NCBI RefSeq assembly: GCF_019703515.2
Contig: NC_059374.1
Location: 17,119,095-17,183,094 of the forward strand
Length of the DNA stretch: 64,000 bases
Direction: 5' to 3'
Origin: Myxocyprinus asiaticus
Lineage: Eukaryota > Chordata > Actinopteri > Cypriniformes > Catostomidae
How positions within the stretch are numbered: the stretch's first letter is position 1; every line of letters begins with the position of its first letter. Under the pieces are notes generated by a model. The model worked only from the letters and a program-made list of their open reading frames with translations. It was not told the origin of the DNA and searched no databases. This document shows, piece by piece, positions 49,395 to 63,076 of this stretch. The position numbers were made by a program, and so were the translations under genes.

Positions 49395-50897
49395 ACCTTG
49401 CTAGTTTTTTTTTTTTTCAATCAGCTGAACAAATTTTGAATGGCTACTTGGACAATTTCCAGTCTGGTTTCTGACCGCATCATAGCACTGAGACGGCACT
49501 CATAAAAATACTTAATGATAGTCAGCTAAATACCGATTCAGGCAAAATATCAATGTTGGTATTACTAGATCTCAGTGCTGCCTTTGACACTGTTGACCAC
49601 AAAATTCTCCTAGACAGACAGGAAAACTGGGTTGGGCTCAGTGGGATGGTCCTCAGCTGGTTCAGGTCATATTCAGAAGGGAGGGGCTACTATGTGAACA
49701 TAGGGAACTAGGAATATTAGTGGACATCCATGACTTGTGGAGTCCCACAAGGCTCAATTCTTGCACCTCTCCTGTATAACCTGTATATGCTCCCACTAGG
49801 CCAAATTATCAAAAATAACCAAATTGCGTACCATAGCTATGCAGATGACACCCAGATTTACCTAGCCCTATCACCAAATGACTACAGCCCTATAGACTCT
49901 CTGTGCATTTACATTGAAGAAATTAACAGTTGGATGTGCCGAAATTTCCTCCAGGTAAACAACAACAAGGCAGAGGTCATTGTATTTGGCAACAAAGGCG
50001 AAATTCCCAAGGTGAACACATACCTTGACTCCAGGGGTCTTAAGACAAAAAAGGAATCTTGGTGTCATTTTGGAGTCAGACCTTAGTTTCAGTAGTCACA
50101 TCAAATCAATAATTAAATGGGCCTATTATCATCTAAAAAATATAGCGAGAATGAGATGTTTTGTATCCAGTCAAGACTTAGAGAAACCTGATAATGCATT
50201 CATCACCAGTAGGGTTGATTTCTGCAGTGGAATTCTCACTAACCTTCCCAAAAAGACCATTATTCCCAAAAAGACCAAAATGCTGCTGTCAGGATTCTTA
50301 CCTGAACCAAAAAACCTGAGCATATTACTCCAGTCCTCATGTCTTTACACTGGCTTCCATTTACATTTAGAATTGATTTTAAAGTAGTATTACTCGTTTA
50401 TAAATCACTCAATGGCCTAGGACCTAAATACATTGCAGATATGCTTGTTGAATATAAACCTATCAGACCTCTGATCATTAGGATCAAGTCAGTTAGAAAT
50501 ACCAAGGGTTCACTCAAAACAAGGTGAGACTGCGTTTAGCTATTATGCCACCTGAGCTAGAACCAGCTTCCGGAAGATGTCAGGTGTGCTCCAACAGTAG
50601 CCACATTCAAATCTAGTTTGAAAACACATCTGTTTAGCTGTGCATTTATTCACTGAGCACTGTGCTGCACTTATTGATCATTATTTCTGTATTCTTTTTC
50701 TTTTTTATTCATTTTAATAATTTGTACTTTTTTTAATTTATCCTATTACTTTTTATTCTTATTTCTTGTTCTTCACTGATTTTAAAATGTTTTTATGAAT
50801 CTTATATAAAATATATATTTTATTTTTTTAATTGTTTAAAGCACTTTGAAAAGTCATTGTGTATGAAATGTGCTATATAAATAAACTTGCCATGCCT
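49395..50897 (+). mobile_element. L2-like LINE, 5' truncated, frameshifted
   Basis: Translation shows FQSGF, then a stop, then PHHSTETAL, then LLDLSAAFDTVDH (first RT Asp), CGVPQGSILAPLL, and HSYADDTQIYL with the catalytic YADD (49730-49865). Frame changes and stops (for example near 49470 and 50060) make it inactive. The 3' end GTGCTATATAAATAAACTTG at about 50870-50890 is the typical tail of fish L2-like LINEs. Confidence 0.85.
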
Positions 50898-51832
50898 AAA
50901 TTACAGCTTATTTTAATAAAGTAAAAGTGACAGTAATTATTATATTGTTACTGATATTTTAAAATGAGTATTTTCTGAATATAAGAAACTTTTGGTTGGT
51001 TAAAATTTTGAATATTATTTTACTGAAACCCCCCCTTTGAAATCCATGTATCAAATATGATACATTAGGCTTTTGAGGCATATCTCTCAATCTATTACAT
51101 TCCATTCATGCCCACCACAAAAAAAAAAAAAAAAAAAAAAAAACAGAGCTTTGAAAATTCTGACATACATTTTATAAGATAAATTTAAAGTGTGAACTAA
51201 TATTTCTGTGTATTTTCATATATGCAGCCTACTCTGTCATTAAAAAGATCTCCTTATATTACAAACTTTTATGATTATGATTCCTGAGACCCAGCATTTT
51301 ACAAAAAAGTTTTACAATTTCCCTTTTTTAAATTGTAATATAGTGTTTGGTGCATAAAATACATATGATAAAAATTGTTTATTGAAAAAGAACATTTTAT
51401 TCATATTGAATTTGATGTGCTAAATTGAACTGTGAGACATTTAAATCCATACTTATAGACCAAGGAGAGGAAGTTGTCATAGCCAAACTCTTAAACATTT
51501 GGTATCATTTGGTATCAGGGAGTCCTCTGATAATACCCAAAGATTTATCACTGTAGCATGTTTGGGCTCAGAAAAACTAATTTCCTACACAAAAATGAAT
51601 TGCCTTTACAAATGTAAGCTTTAAGCAGTTAAAAAGCTGCTGTTATGCTTTATTTTAGTAGTTTCATAATACAGTATGTAACTTTTTCTCTCTTTGTGTA
51701 GGGCTGAAACCCAGTTGGTGTCACTACTGCATGCATAAGCGCTGGTGGAACAAATCCAACTGTGATACCCAGTAAAAGTTACTGTAATTTGAGAGTGAAA
51801 AAGCCTCATTAACTAAACATAACTAAAGCACC
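50898..51832. other. upstream flank of the TCAF gene
   Basis: AT-rich with an A-run at 51119-51143. No gene is seen. A 5' untranslated exon and promoter probably lie here, but no TATA box or clear acceptor site could be assigned. Confidence 0.35.
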
Positions 51833-54800
51833 ATGGCACGTGAAGAGGACTACTACGCTCTCATGTCTGGACTGGAGGAGCTTGATTTAGAAGGGAAAGC
51901 AGTGCCCAGTGACCTTGTACTAATCGGTGACCATGCCTTTCCACTTGCCATGAATCCAAGAGGTCAGGTCCTGATGGCTGCATCTCGTTATGGTCAGGGA
52001 CGTGTGGTGGTGTTGGGACATGAGGAATACCTAACACGCTTCCCTGGCCTGGTAGAAAATGCCCTAAAGTGGCTCATGCCATGTACTAGTGAAGACCGCA
52101 TTGTAGGGATTCAGGAGAAATTCTGTTCAGTAGCTGATAACTTGGTCTACTCCCACATCAAGACAGAGATTGGAGACTTTCGGAATGGGTTAGCTATATA
52201 TGTCTCTGATGCTTACAGTGTTGAGACCTGTGCAAAGGATTTGATTGCTTTCCTAAAAGCTGGGGGCGGTTTACTAATTGCAGGTGAAGCCTGGAGTTGG
52301 GCTGAGGCACATCCAAAAGATAACACTTTGCTAAACTTTCCTGGAAACAAGGTGTGCAGTGTTGCAGGAATTTACTTCTCGGAACACCCCGGGGATCCTG
52401 GCACATTTCCTGTGCCTAGAAATATCCCTTCTTGTTGGCTAGCTGTATCGTACGTTCTGCATACATTTGAGTCTTTTACCCATTATTTTTCTAAACATGC
52501 AAATGTTTTAAAATGTTTCTCTAATGGTGTTTTATTGTTCTTTTTCAGAATAGGGAAGGATTTTAAGTGTGACCTAGAATTCCTGCTACAAGGTGTGCCT
52601 GAGTTTGACATCCAAGGTGGGGCTTTGCCATCTGAAGTGATGGTGCATGGACCATTAGCATTTCCTATTGGAGTCACCCAAGCTGGAAAAGCATTCATTG
52701 CTGGTGCCTACTATGGCCAAGGGCGAGTAATTGTGGCAACCCATGAAGGCTACCTGGGCCGTGAAGCTCTGTCCACTTTCATGGTCAATGCTATCCAGTG
52801 GCTTGATGAAGGTCGTAAGGGTGTTATCGGGGTCCTACCCAGCCTTACAGAAGCCAAGAATGTACTGATCAAATCTGGTCTAGATTGTCAGTTGACTGGC
52901 TTCAGAGAAGATCTTAGCGTCTATGTCTGCACTTCCTACAGTGATGCCCAGTGTGAACAGATCCAAGATTTTGTTGCTGAAGGTGGTGGTCTTCTCATTG
53001 GGGGTCATGCCTGGTATTGGGCCCAGACCCACTGTGGCTCCAATGTGATGACTGAATACCCTGGAAATCACATTCTTAATAAGATGGGGTTGTGTATCTT
53101 GGGCAACACCTTGAGTGGAGGACTATACAAAGCCCCAGATGTAGAGCTTAGCTGTAGAGAGGGGTACCACTTTCGCAACATGCTGCAGCGTTTTGCTGAA
53201 CATGTAACCCAGGGGCAGGAACTGACTGCTCAAGAACAGAGCTGCTTGAAGCAACTTGGTAGTGACTGTGCGAGTTACCTCCGCATGCAGGCTTATGACT
53301 GTGCTGCCTATACTTCAATGGTAGCGCTTCTTTCTGACATGGTGAAAGAGGTAGGAGTTCCGCAGGTGTGTAGTAACTGTCCTGTTGAAAGTGCCAAGGA
53401 CTATCTGATGCTCCATGTTGGGAACGAAGTCTACAAAGTCTCACCTGACCCTGATGCCCTCCTGCCCTACATCATCAAGGACAGGCCCAACCTACCCACT
53501 GTGTCCAATGCAAGAGTTCGCATCAATGCCGACACTGCAGGTGCGAAAGTTTTCCTGCCAAATTAAGGGGGAAAGGTTATTCCTTTTTTTTAAATAGCAA
53601 GTGTTAGGGCTTTTCACACTGAGGTAAACCCTGTGTTCGCATAATTTTTTTACCCTGGGTTAAAGACACTTTCAACCCTGGGTTAAGCAGCGTTTCACAA
53701 ACGTAATTTTGAAAAGGTTAGCACCTCTTTTAACCCTGGGTTAAGAAACCCTACTTCAGAGCATACCTTTGTACACCCTTGGCACCACAATATGGGGTTA
53801 CACCAAAAAACGGTTGTCAAGCATTGTAATACATTTGAAGCTTCAGCCAATAATTACTAGACATTTTCAATAACGAATCACAATGTGGGTGCTAAAATTA
53901 AAATAAGACATTTTCTGCAGCGCTTTTCATGTGGAGATCAAAGTGGCACTTGACACTGGTGTTGAGCGGTGCATTAACTCCCGACGTAAGTCATGTGAAA
54001 GCCCCTTAACAGCTAGCTATTTAGCAAAAGACAACTAATCAGAAACTGAATAGCAACATGCAAATAAAACGCAAACTCAGGATAAAAAACTAATTACTAA
54101 CTTACGGTAAAATATGGAAACAAAACGGAACAAGAAAACCTAGGATTATGTTTACCAAGGGTTTAGAATGACCCTGGGTTAACAATCTGAAGACAAAAAA
54201 GCCCAGTTTAGTTTAACAACCATTAATTTGTTTTATACAAGTTGTTAATTGTCTCTTAAATGTTAAATGACTTGTTTCAGGTTGTGAAGAATGGATAAGC
54301 ACAGGATTATATCTTTCTCCTGGTATGAAGTCATACATTGCACTACCTCCAGAGATCATTGGGAAAAATTGGAAGGTGATCAGAAAAGTTTATACACTAT
54401 AGTGCATTAATTCAAACATGTTTCCATCAGAAATCAAGCGATGTATCTCTTGTATAGATATACTCATCCTACAACCTCACTGCACATGAAAGGTTCTGAG
54501 AGCGCATGCCATTAAATGAAGTATCACTCCATGCAGGTGCAGATTGGTTGCCAGACAGATAACATTGGTGGCGCAAATGTTCTGAAACGGGCGCCTGTGG
54601 TTTGTGAGCGATTCCCCTTGAACACAGAAATGGTCCAGCTCTGGAATCTGTGGGGAGGGCTCATCTACCTAATAGCACCTCCCAACTGCAAAGTGGAGGG
54701 GGTAGAAATTGTCGTGCAGACCGCAGTTCAGGCCCCATACTTCAAGTCTGGTAAGAAAGCTGAATGAATATTCAATGAGCACCATTTGAATGACCTTGAA

Positions 54801-57800
54801 ATTATCGGTTTTAACATTTTTTATTTACATTTATAATGTGTGTATAAATATGATTCATTTAAACACTGTCGCATCAAAAGTCATGAAGGTGTGTGATAAA
54901 ATTTGGAATCTGAACTTGCTCGTCCCTTAGGAGAGACAAGTGTTGCAGACTGGGTGGGTGGGATCCGTCAGGCACCAGCCCCCTGGGCAGAGCTTGAGTT
55001 TGAGAACATCATCATCACGTTGGAATCAGCAGTGATAAGGAATCTGGACCGCCCCGATGAGGTGGCTTCACTTTGGGATTCCATAATGAGAGGCGTAGCT
55101 GACCTGGCGGCAAAGCCTGCCAAGTTCCCCCGCAAGGAGCGATTTGTTGCAGATGTTCAGATCTCTTGCGGTATGCGGTACTATTGAATACTCAAAGTGT
55201 CTTTGTTAGGGTAAAGAGCCACCAAAATGATTGTAACACTAAGGCCAGAAACATACTCTATACAACTATGCAGATGTGAGTGCTTGGCCAATTTATTGCA
55301 AGACGTGTGGTTCTGTTGTGCATACTTCACATCTGTTCTTGCTGTACTGTGGTGGTAACAGATCTTGGTACTCAAGGGGGTTCTCAGTTCTACTCAGTAC
55401 TTAATAGAATTATGTTTAAATGACAGCACTATTAAACTGGATGTGTAGTAGCTAGCAATGAACTTGTTTATAAGATCTAACTTTCTCAGCAAGATTCACT
55501 TCAAACTGCTGCTCCGCCTATGACAGTAGTTTTCAAATTGAAAAGTGGCCACCGAATATTACATGCAAATCACGTGTTCACCGTGGATCAAACTCCTAAA
55601 AAGTGCATAATTGAAAATGGAATAGAAATTAAATCCTTTGTAATATTTTACAAAATACAAAAAAATTAAAATAATAAATAGTTTGCATTGGTTTTAAAAT
55701 GTCCAATAGCCTGTCATATACGACAGTAACATGTAAACATCAACGGATAAAAACTATTCCAGAATGTCAATATCTGTCAATACAGCTAAACTCAAATATT
55801 CAGAACTACTATATATCTGTAAACAGATGGACAATAATTAAATGGTGGTTCAGTCCTTGGCTGAAAAGCTTTTCAATTGTCAGATGTTTTGAATAAGGGG
55901 GTAAAAAAGATTGTCTGGTTTTTGAGAGGATCTCACTGAGGTTGTGATGTTTCCCACCAAAAAAGTTTTGCATAACAAAATTACTGCAGAATTGATTGAG
56001 GTGTGTTTTGATTCCATTAACAAAGATGAGAGGAAAAAATACACATCATTAGGATAATTAAATAATTCTACTTAAAAGATATTGTTGACGAATATATGAT
56101 GAGAAATAAATAACAGTGCAAGATATTACCAATGCACTAAAAAATGTTTTTAGAAGTAGAAAAATCTTGTTTTAATAAAACTAATGATCCAGTCATAGTA
56201 TTTTGAGGACTGCACCATCTGAACTGCAGGAGATGAAAGAGCTGAACAATGATAAACTGAAGCGCTTGAAGAGTTAATCAACTTTTTTTTCAAATGCATC
56301 CTATATGACATTAATCTAAACAGAAAATGAAGCAAATGCACAACTGAACTATTGCTGAATACGAGTTGTACGCAACAATCTTTGTATTCTGTAAAACAGG
56401 TCGCATTGCTTCCGGTTCAGGTCCTCTGTATGTGCTACGCTGAATATGGCGCTGTTTTACTCAAGATGCCTTCATTGAGGTACACAGCAGAAATCACTTT
56501 TAGGATTATCCCGCATCTGGTACTTTATTGGTCTTGACAAAGACATTTTCTTCTCAGTAATACTCGGATATTAAAATAGAATACAACACCAACAATAAAA
56601 AGCACTAGCTAGGTTAGCTGATTACCTTAAAGTCCATAGCTATCGCCGTCAGTTTAAACTGCTGTTACTGCTTTCTCCGACAAGTGGATGTGATGAGACC
56701 AGTTTTCCGGTTTGGTCATGTGACATTCAATATAAATCCTATTGCACGGATCTGCACAGACAAAGCGAGGGCATAATTGGACTTGAACAAGTTGTGAGCT
56801 ATGCGTAAATTGAGTTGTGAATAGGCCAGTGCCGTTACAATGTGCTATGTTGCGCAAAATCCTAAAGTCACTAAAAAACTGAAAATTAAACAGCCTCTAG
56901 CATGAAGAATCGACAACACAGAAACAAAGGCTCTAATTCTTTACTATACTCATGATATGCTATTATTTTATTTCTTTATTTCAGGTTTTCGAAAGGTCTT
57001 GTAAGTTGATGCCTTTAGCTGCACATCGCTGGTGGCAGTTCACCACCTCGGTGCAGTGGTTGTCATGGTGATCCTAGCAGGCCTATTAAACACCAAACTC
57101 CCCCTTTTCCCTTTCAGGCTTTATGCATTCTGGATATCCCATCATGATGCACTCCAGCTCTGCCCCTGGACTATTGAACCCAGAGGCAGCCCGTAAAAGT
57201 GGTCTCTGGGGATTTATTCATGAGTTGGGTCATAACCAGCAGCGTGGAGTTTGGGAGTTTCCTCCACATACCACTGAGTGCACATGCAACCTGTGGTCAG
57301 TGTACATACATGAGGAAGTGCTGGGTTTGAACAGGGCTAATGCACATGAAAACATGTCCCTAGAAAACCGACAATGTCGTGCTCGGGATTATGCCAAAGG
57401 TGGCAGAGATTTAAAAAACTGGAGTATGTGGACATCGCTGGAGACTTATATGCAGGTATGAACAGACTGCCTACAATGTTGGTTGTAAAAGTTAAACATG
57501 TTTTTCAACATTTAAATGTTTTAATGTTTAAATTTTGATAATGTAACAGTATAATTTAAGACAAAGTTCAAAGCAATAATGCTACATTAATAAACTCTCT
57601 TCAAATTTGATTAAAAAAATGATGGAGGAAAATTAAATAATTTTTGATGAAGCTATTGTGAAATGTTAATGATATATCCACTCTGTTATTTCTATGTCTT
57701 ACCCTAATATTTTTATACACCCTAAGCTTCAAGACAAATTTGGCTGGGATGCTTTCAAGAAAGTTTTTTCCGCCTACCATGATATGAGTGGAGTGCCAAA

Positions 57801-57969
57801 TGACAATGCAGGCAAGATGAATCTATATGCTGAGACCTTCTCCAAGGTGGTGAACCTGAATCTGTCCTCCTTCTTCAAAGCCTGGGGTTGGCCCATCCAG
57901 CCCAGCACTGAAGAGAAGATCTCTCATCTTCCTGAGTGGAGTGACCATCCTATGGGCCAGTATGCATAA
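51833..57969 (+). CDS. tcaf: TRPM8 channel-associated factor (TCAF/FAM115) homolog, complete
   Basis: Seven exons: 51833-52449, 52549-53540, 54281-54375, 54537-54750, 54931-55170, 57118-57455, 57727-57969, joining in phase to 912 residues (mammalian TCAF about 920). The ATG lies in CACCATGG. Two repeated N-terminal modules each have a YGQGRVVV/YGQGRVIV strand and a GGGLLI turn (residues about 1-200 and 210-440). The C-terminal half is an M60-like peptidase domain with HELGHNQQ (H754, E755, H758) and a downstream TTE (E773) as candidate third zinc ligand. TCAF proteins bind TRPM8 and control its gating and surface transport. Intron 1 is only 99 bp and happens to lack an in-frame stop, so a naive frame reads through it. 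Fish carry several TCAF paralogs; which one this is cannot be said. Confidence 0.93.
53606..54008. mobile_element. MITE-like element in TCAF intron 2
   Basis: The left end GGGCTTTTCACACTG is matched at the right, reversed, by GGGGCTTTCACATGAC. The inside is rich in ACCCTGGGTTAA words. No coding sequence. Confidence 0.55.
55171..57117 (+). other. TCAF intron 5
   Basis: The largest TCAF intron, 1.9 kb. No exon, transposase or strong repeat is recognised in it. Confidence 0.5.
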
Positions 57970-58599
57970 GAACATCTGAGAAATCTTAAAAAAAAAAAAA
58001 AATGACAGTGTGAATTTTGATGTAATTGAGGTGTAAGGTTAAGTATAATGGTTGATGCTTACTTGGAGGGTCAAATAAAATAAATGTATTAAGTGTTTCT
58101 TTTTTCATTTAGTAAGCTTATAGATGGTAATTGATTTGTATCAAAGTGAGGAATAAAATGTGACTTTAATTTTAAATATTCAGAATTAAGACAAAAGACT
58201 TGCATGCTAAAAAAAAAAAAACAGTCGGGGAACATTTTACAAAACCATCTATATTCTTAAACATCTGTCTTAGCTGTAAGGATGTCTGTAACAAATTGCC
58301 TTGACATTATTATTTTTTAAGGCTAAATTCAAGCAGAAATAAAAATGCTATCATTACAGATGGGACGTGTCTACAACACTACATATACTTCATAAACTCT
58401 ACAAACTACATGTAATACATACTGTAAAAGACTGTCAACTTAACCATAAAGCATTGATTTCTATCTGTTTCACAAAAATGCACAGACATATATATTACTT
58501 ACTGGGGGATACAAAACAGATCTTCACATTATGCATGCAAATATTCGTTTGACAAAAATATTTTTTCTTGGGCAATTTACACATATTCTTTGTCATACA
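57970..58599. other. TCAF 3' flank
   Basis: The 3' untranslated region and then AT-rich intergenic sequence. Short A-runs lie at 57988 and 58210. No gene is seen. Confidence 0.5.
58074..58079 (+). terminator. candidate TCAF poly(A) signal AATAAA
   Basis: AATAAA about 105 nt after the TCAF stop codon, followed by T-rich sequence. Confidence 0.6.
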
Positions 58600-60330
58600 G
58601 TAAAAAATGTAATTTAAAAAATTACTTTTTTCAATAGAAGAGATGTTTTGGTTGATTTCTTATTACTTGTCAATGCATTTGAGTTGTAAAACATTTTCAA
58701 GTCTATACAAAATAACTTAAAACAGGGCTTAATAGACATTACCTTAGCTTTATGCAAATACAATTTCCCAAGAAGAGTTATTAATTTGAGTGTCATCAAT
58801 TATGAGAAAGCCAGTGTTACAGACCAAGAACAGGATCATAGTGTCCTCTATTGCAATTATTTTATGAAATGCATCAAATATTAGCATAGATACCTGGGTC
58901 CAGAAGTCCTTAGTGTGGTTACAGGTGCAAAATAAATGTATAAAAGTTTCCAATTCAAGATTACAAAAAGAACATTGCCGTGAGATGTCTACCTTAAACT
59001 TATTAAGGAAAGCATTGCAGGGATAGTATCTATGCAACACTTTAAAAGGAATTTCCTTTACCTTATTGGGCAGTAAAAGTGTATTCATCTCGGACCAAAT
59101 CTTATCTATGGAAAGCATAGGAAAATTTGTTTTCCACTTTACAAGTGCTTTTGGGGAACATCTCAAATCTTGTGTGAGACACTTTCTGATGTGAAAATTG
59201 CTAAATTTCTTATCCAAGATGTTAATACCACCAATACAAAGTCTTGGAACCTGCACAACTACAGAATTGTACCTGAATTGTGCTTTCGCAAGATGAAGCA
59301 CTTTAGGGGAAATGCTTTTCACAACCAAATTATATTCTCTAAATGAAGACAAAATCCCTGAAAAAGAGATAAATTGCTCGCAAGTATGAATCTGAAACAA
59401 AAATAATTCCCTTTTTAAGCCAGTCTTTTTTTAAGCATAGTCTTGTTCTTAGATAACGCATGTTGATTATTCCAAAATATACATGAGTGTGGGGAGAAAT
59501 TGTGTTTGAAAGCTATTTTCCATACGTCCAGTGCTTACTTCTAAAAATTTGCTAGCTTAATGGGAAGTTTGCTACATTTGAAATCACACAAAGCAAATAT
59601 TTTAACCCACCACACTTTTCAAAAGCCAGATTGGGGATATAAAACCATAGAGTATTCTCCTGAGCCAAGCGATGTTTTATCCAATTGATTTTCAAAATGA
59701 TATTAATAGTACTGAAATCGAGAGCTTTGAATCCACTCTCTGAGAGACTTCTTATGACTGTTTTTCTTTTCACATATTCAGTCTTCTTCCAAATAAACTT
59801 AAATAAGGCCCTGTCAACAGCTGAGCACTTTCTAGAACTGACATACAAAGTGCAGGATACACCAGTCTTGAAATGCTTTCAGCCTTTGAAAGCAGTAGAC
59901 GCCCTCTGGGACCAACAGTTAAAAACATTCTTTGCTTTATGTAAACTCTTTTTGAAATTAGTTTCAACTCTTTCAGTTGGACACTGATTAAAATACCAAG
60001 ATATCTAACCATTTGTTTCACCTTAATTCCATATACATCTAAAATGTCTGAATTATGAACTGCCATAATCTCAGTCTTACTCTGATTAACAGAAAGACCA
60101 GAGGCATCTGAGAACAGTTTTAACGCATCTAAGATAATGGAGACCTGCCATTTATCTTTCAAGAACATACAGGTATCATCTGCAAGTTGACTGATTAAAA
60201 TAGTATGGTCTGCTTTTTGAATCCCCTTGATATTCAAACAGTATAGAAGTTAAAAAGCTCTGCAACCAACAAAAATAAAAAAGGTGAAATAGGACATCCT
60301 TGTTTAATGCCTCTCCCAATGAAACGTTAC
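58600..60330 (-). mobile_element. L1-like (L1/Tx1) LINE fragment
   Basis: On the minus strand 60237-59770 encodes ILISQLADDTCMFLKD, the L1-type variant of the RT catalytic box, then SGLSVNQSKTEIMA and RYLGI. 59848-59552 and 59400-58750 continue with the RT thumb and the C-terminal domain, including WKTNFP, FKVLHRYYP and CSFCNLELETFIHLFCTCNHTKDFW, a Cys/His motif of L1-like elements. The frames are broken and the 5' part (endonuclease) is absent, so it is a dead 5'-truncated copy. Confidence 0.8.
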
Positions 60331-60339
60331 TAGTGATGT

Positions 60340-60814
60340 TTTTATACAGGGTCTGTACAGTATTATTACATTTTTATTGCAGGAAGGAGGACCCAGTTGC
60401 AGAAATGATTGAACACAAAACTTTATTGAAACAAAGATTAACAAAAAACTCTCACAGGGGAGAGAAAACAGATGAATGTAAACAGGAACAAATAACAAGG
60501 ACTGACCAAAAACAGGAACAAGATATAAACAGGTACTGACAGACCAACCGACAGACTTAATAAACCTTACAAACAATACCAACTTCACAAAACGATTTGA
60601 CAAACACAAGAGGAAAGAAGGCACAATATATATAGGAAGACACATGAGGGACAGGTGCAGACAATCTACCTGACATGGACTAAATGAGGAGGCATGGCTT
60701 GGGCAAACAAGCAGTCAGAAGAGTGCATGGTAGACAAAAACACAAACAGAGCCATGCCCTCAAACACAAAACAGAGACAAACACACAAACAGATAACAGG
60801 AAGGAGAGGGCTGT
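60340..60814. repeat. unclassified repeat-like stretch before the duplication
   Basis: Rich in AACACAAA and ACAGG words, with ACACATGAGGGACAGGTGCA near 60640. It looks like part of a dispersed fish element, but I cannot name the family. No coding sequence. Confidence 0.4.
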
Positions 60815-62300
60815 CAATTTTGCAATCCGTTCCCAGATTCGTAAACCGTACCCTCACTTTTGCAATCCGTTCCCACAGATTTGGAAACCGTTCCCTCAAT
60901 TTTGCAATCCGTTCCCACCGATTTGTAAACCGTTCCCTCAATTTTGTAATCCGTTCCCACAGATTCGTAAACCGTTCTTTCAATTTTGCAATTCGATCCC
61001 ACAGATTCGTAAACAGTACCCATGATTTCACAATTCGTACCCACGGTTTTGCAAACTAAAAGAGGCACAACAAGAATGAATGGAGGCGTATGCTTCTGGG
61101 CTGGTTACTGAGTGACTTGGGCATGAAAACGCTAAATGTGTTTTGTAAGGAACCTTTACCATACAAAAAACTGTGGGGGGTAAAATGATATTTTATTAAA
61201 AGTATGCATGTATTCCTGGCTATAGAAATTCGAGGGAGAATATGAGAATATCGTAAATAAACAGAAGGACAAGATTATGACAGACATTATTCTTATCAAA
61301 TTGTTGTCTATGCCATCCCCACACCAAATTATGGAGAATCACTTTAAGCATGCAGCTAAGACAATTTGCAGTATTAAACTTAATACTTATCCACAATAAA
61401 ACAATTTACAAGAAGATTTGTTAACCACATACCTGGGAGCTTGTGCTTGTTTAGAGTCTGCACAGATTTCAAAAATGAGGGAAAGGCTACAAATGCGTGA
61501 GTACAGTTTGCTAAACCGTGGGTACGGATTGTGAAATCGTGGGTATGGTTTTCAAATCTGAGAGTACAGATTAGTAAATTGAGGACATGGATTATAAAAC
61601 CGTGGACACGATTTATTAAAACGAGAGAACGGTTTACAAATCTGTGAGCACGGTTTACAAACGAAGGGTATGAATTGCAAAATTGTGGGCACAGATTTTA
61701 CGGTTCTGTTCATTTTTTCCCTCTTACAGGTAACTTCCCAGGTGCCATAGGTTTGGATTGGGCTTGTGAAATTTGGATTTCATGTGTTTTTTCCCTGTTC
61801 AGATACAAAAAAAAAAATTTGTAATGACTTCTAACAAGCTAGTCATAACTTTTAAGACAGCTAGCTCGCCTAACCTCAAAGTGATTTTTAGTGGATGTCT
61901 GAAGTCTTTCATGAAGTTTAGAAAATTAACTATGGATATGATCCTCTAACATCTGACAAACAGAAAGTGAATAAATACATTTTATTCTTCATTTTAAAGT
62001 TTGTCAATCGTTCCAGAATTTAAACAATTTTGTTAAATGTACTGCTTGTAAAGTGTGCTTTGTGACATCTTTTTTTTAAAACAAATGCCAAAAAGTTTGA
62101 TATTTTGTGATCTGTTGCAATGACATTGATGCATTGTAGTTGTGGCGTAAGTTTCAGGAATCAACCTTTCACCCACATTTTGACTAATGTTGTGATAAAT
62201 TCTCTCTACTAGTTGTGCTCAATATTGCTCTTAAAAATCTCCGAGTCTCTGAGCTCGCTTAATGTACAGGAAGTCGTGTTAGGGCAGAGCTTGAACTCAC

Positions 62301-62813
62301 CCTGTTCACATATGCATAGCCTTTTGGAATGATGTGTGTCTGGAAAAAGGTAGATTTGCCCGCTGCAAAAGGAGGAAAAAAAAGGGTTCAATCATAACTC
62401 TTCACCTGGAAGAAACACAAAGAAAAACACAAACACCGATACAAATCACAAAAGAGGGCTTACATCCAGGGAATCCCACTGCAACAATGACTTCCTGTTT
62501 GGTAGATGTGAGGGTGGCATCAGGAGGATCGTAAAGACGCATTTTAGTGTCTAAATTTCTCTAGAAAATGGAATAAAAAAAAGTATAATCATGCATACAC
62601 TTTGGAAGTATAAATGTCACTTCAAAACACAACTAAACTGGATTCATGGTTAAGCATATATTCATAAATAAAACATTAAGAATAATTCATAATAGCAACA
62701 GAAAAAGACAAATCCTTTACAGGGTCAAAAGTTGGCATGCTGAACTGAGCCGGCTTCCAGCCCAAGAAGAATTCCTCAGGAGTGTGAAACTGAAGACCAA
62801 TGTTGAGAGCAAA
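62301..62813 (-). pseudogene. partial pnkp copy: exons 11, 12 and 13
   Basis: Copies of pnkp exon 13 (62301-62362), exon 12 (62464-62560) and exon 11 (62721-62813) keep their splice sites and frames, including the kinase P-loop GFPGSGKST split across exons 12 and 13. Downstream exons 14-17 are absent to the left, where an L1-like fragment lies instead. Upstream exons could lie past the window end. It cannot encode a full kinase here; it is either a pseudogene fragment or an assembly duplicate of the real locus. Confidence 0.85.
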
Positions 62814-62884
62814 CTATGGGCATAAGAGAGAAAATCCAAAATGGTGCAGATGTATTTTGTTAAAAGTCCATCAAATAGACCTTA

Positions 62885-63042
62885 TTCACAGTAGAGCTAT
62901 ATTTGATTTTTGATGTGAATTAAACAAGGCTGTGAGGGATTGACATACCATCTCTTCAATGGCATGTAATGTAAAGCTGTATAAAGCTCCTAGATCACAT
63001 GCTTTCTGGAGTTTTTTGTCTACTAACATTTGTTGGAAAGGT

Positions 63043-63076
<34 letters not shown>

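Noticed and set aside
52450..52548. TCAF coding sequence running continuously through this stretch
   Set aside because: It is a short intron with GTACGT donor and TTTTTCAG acceptor. Splicing keeps phase and restores the family sequence; the intron merely lacks a stop.
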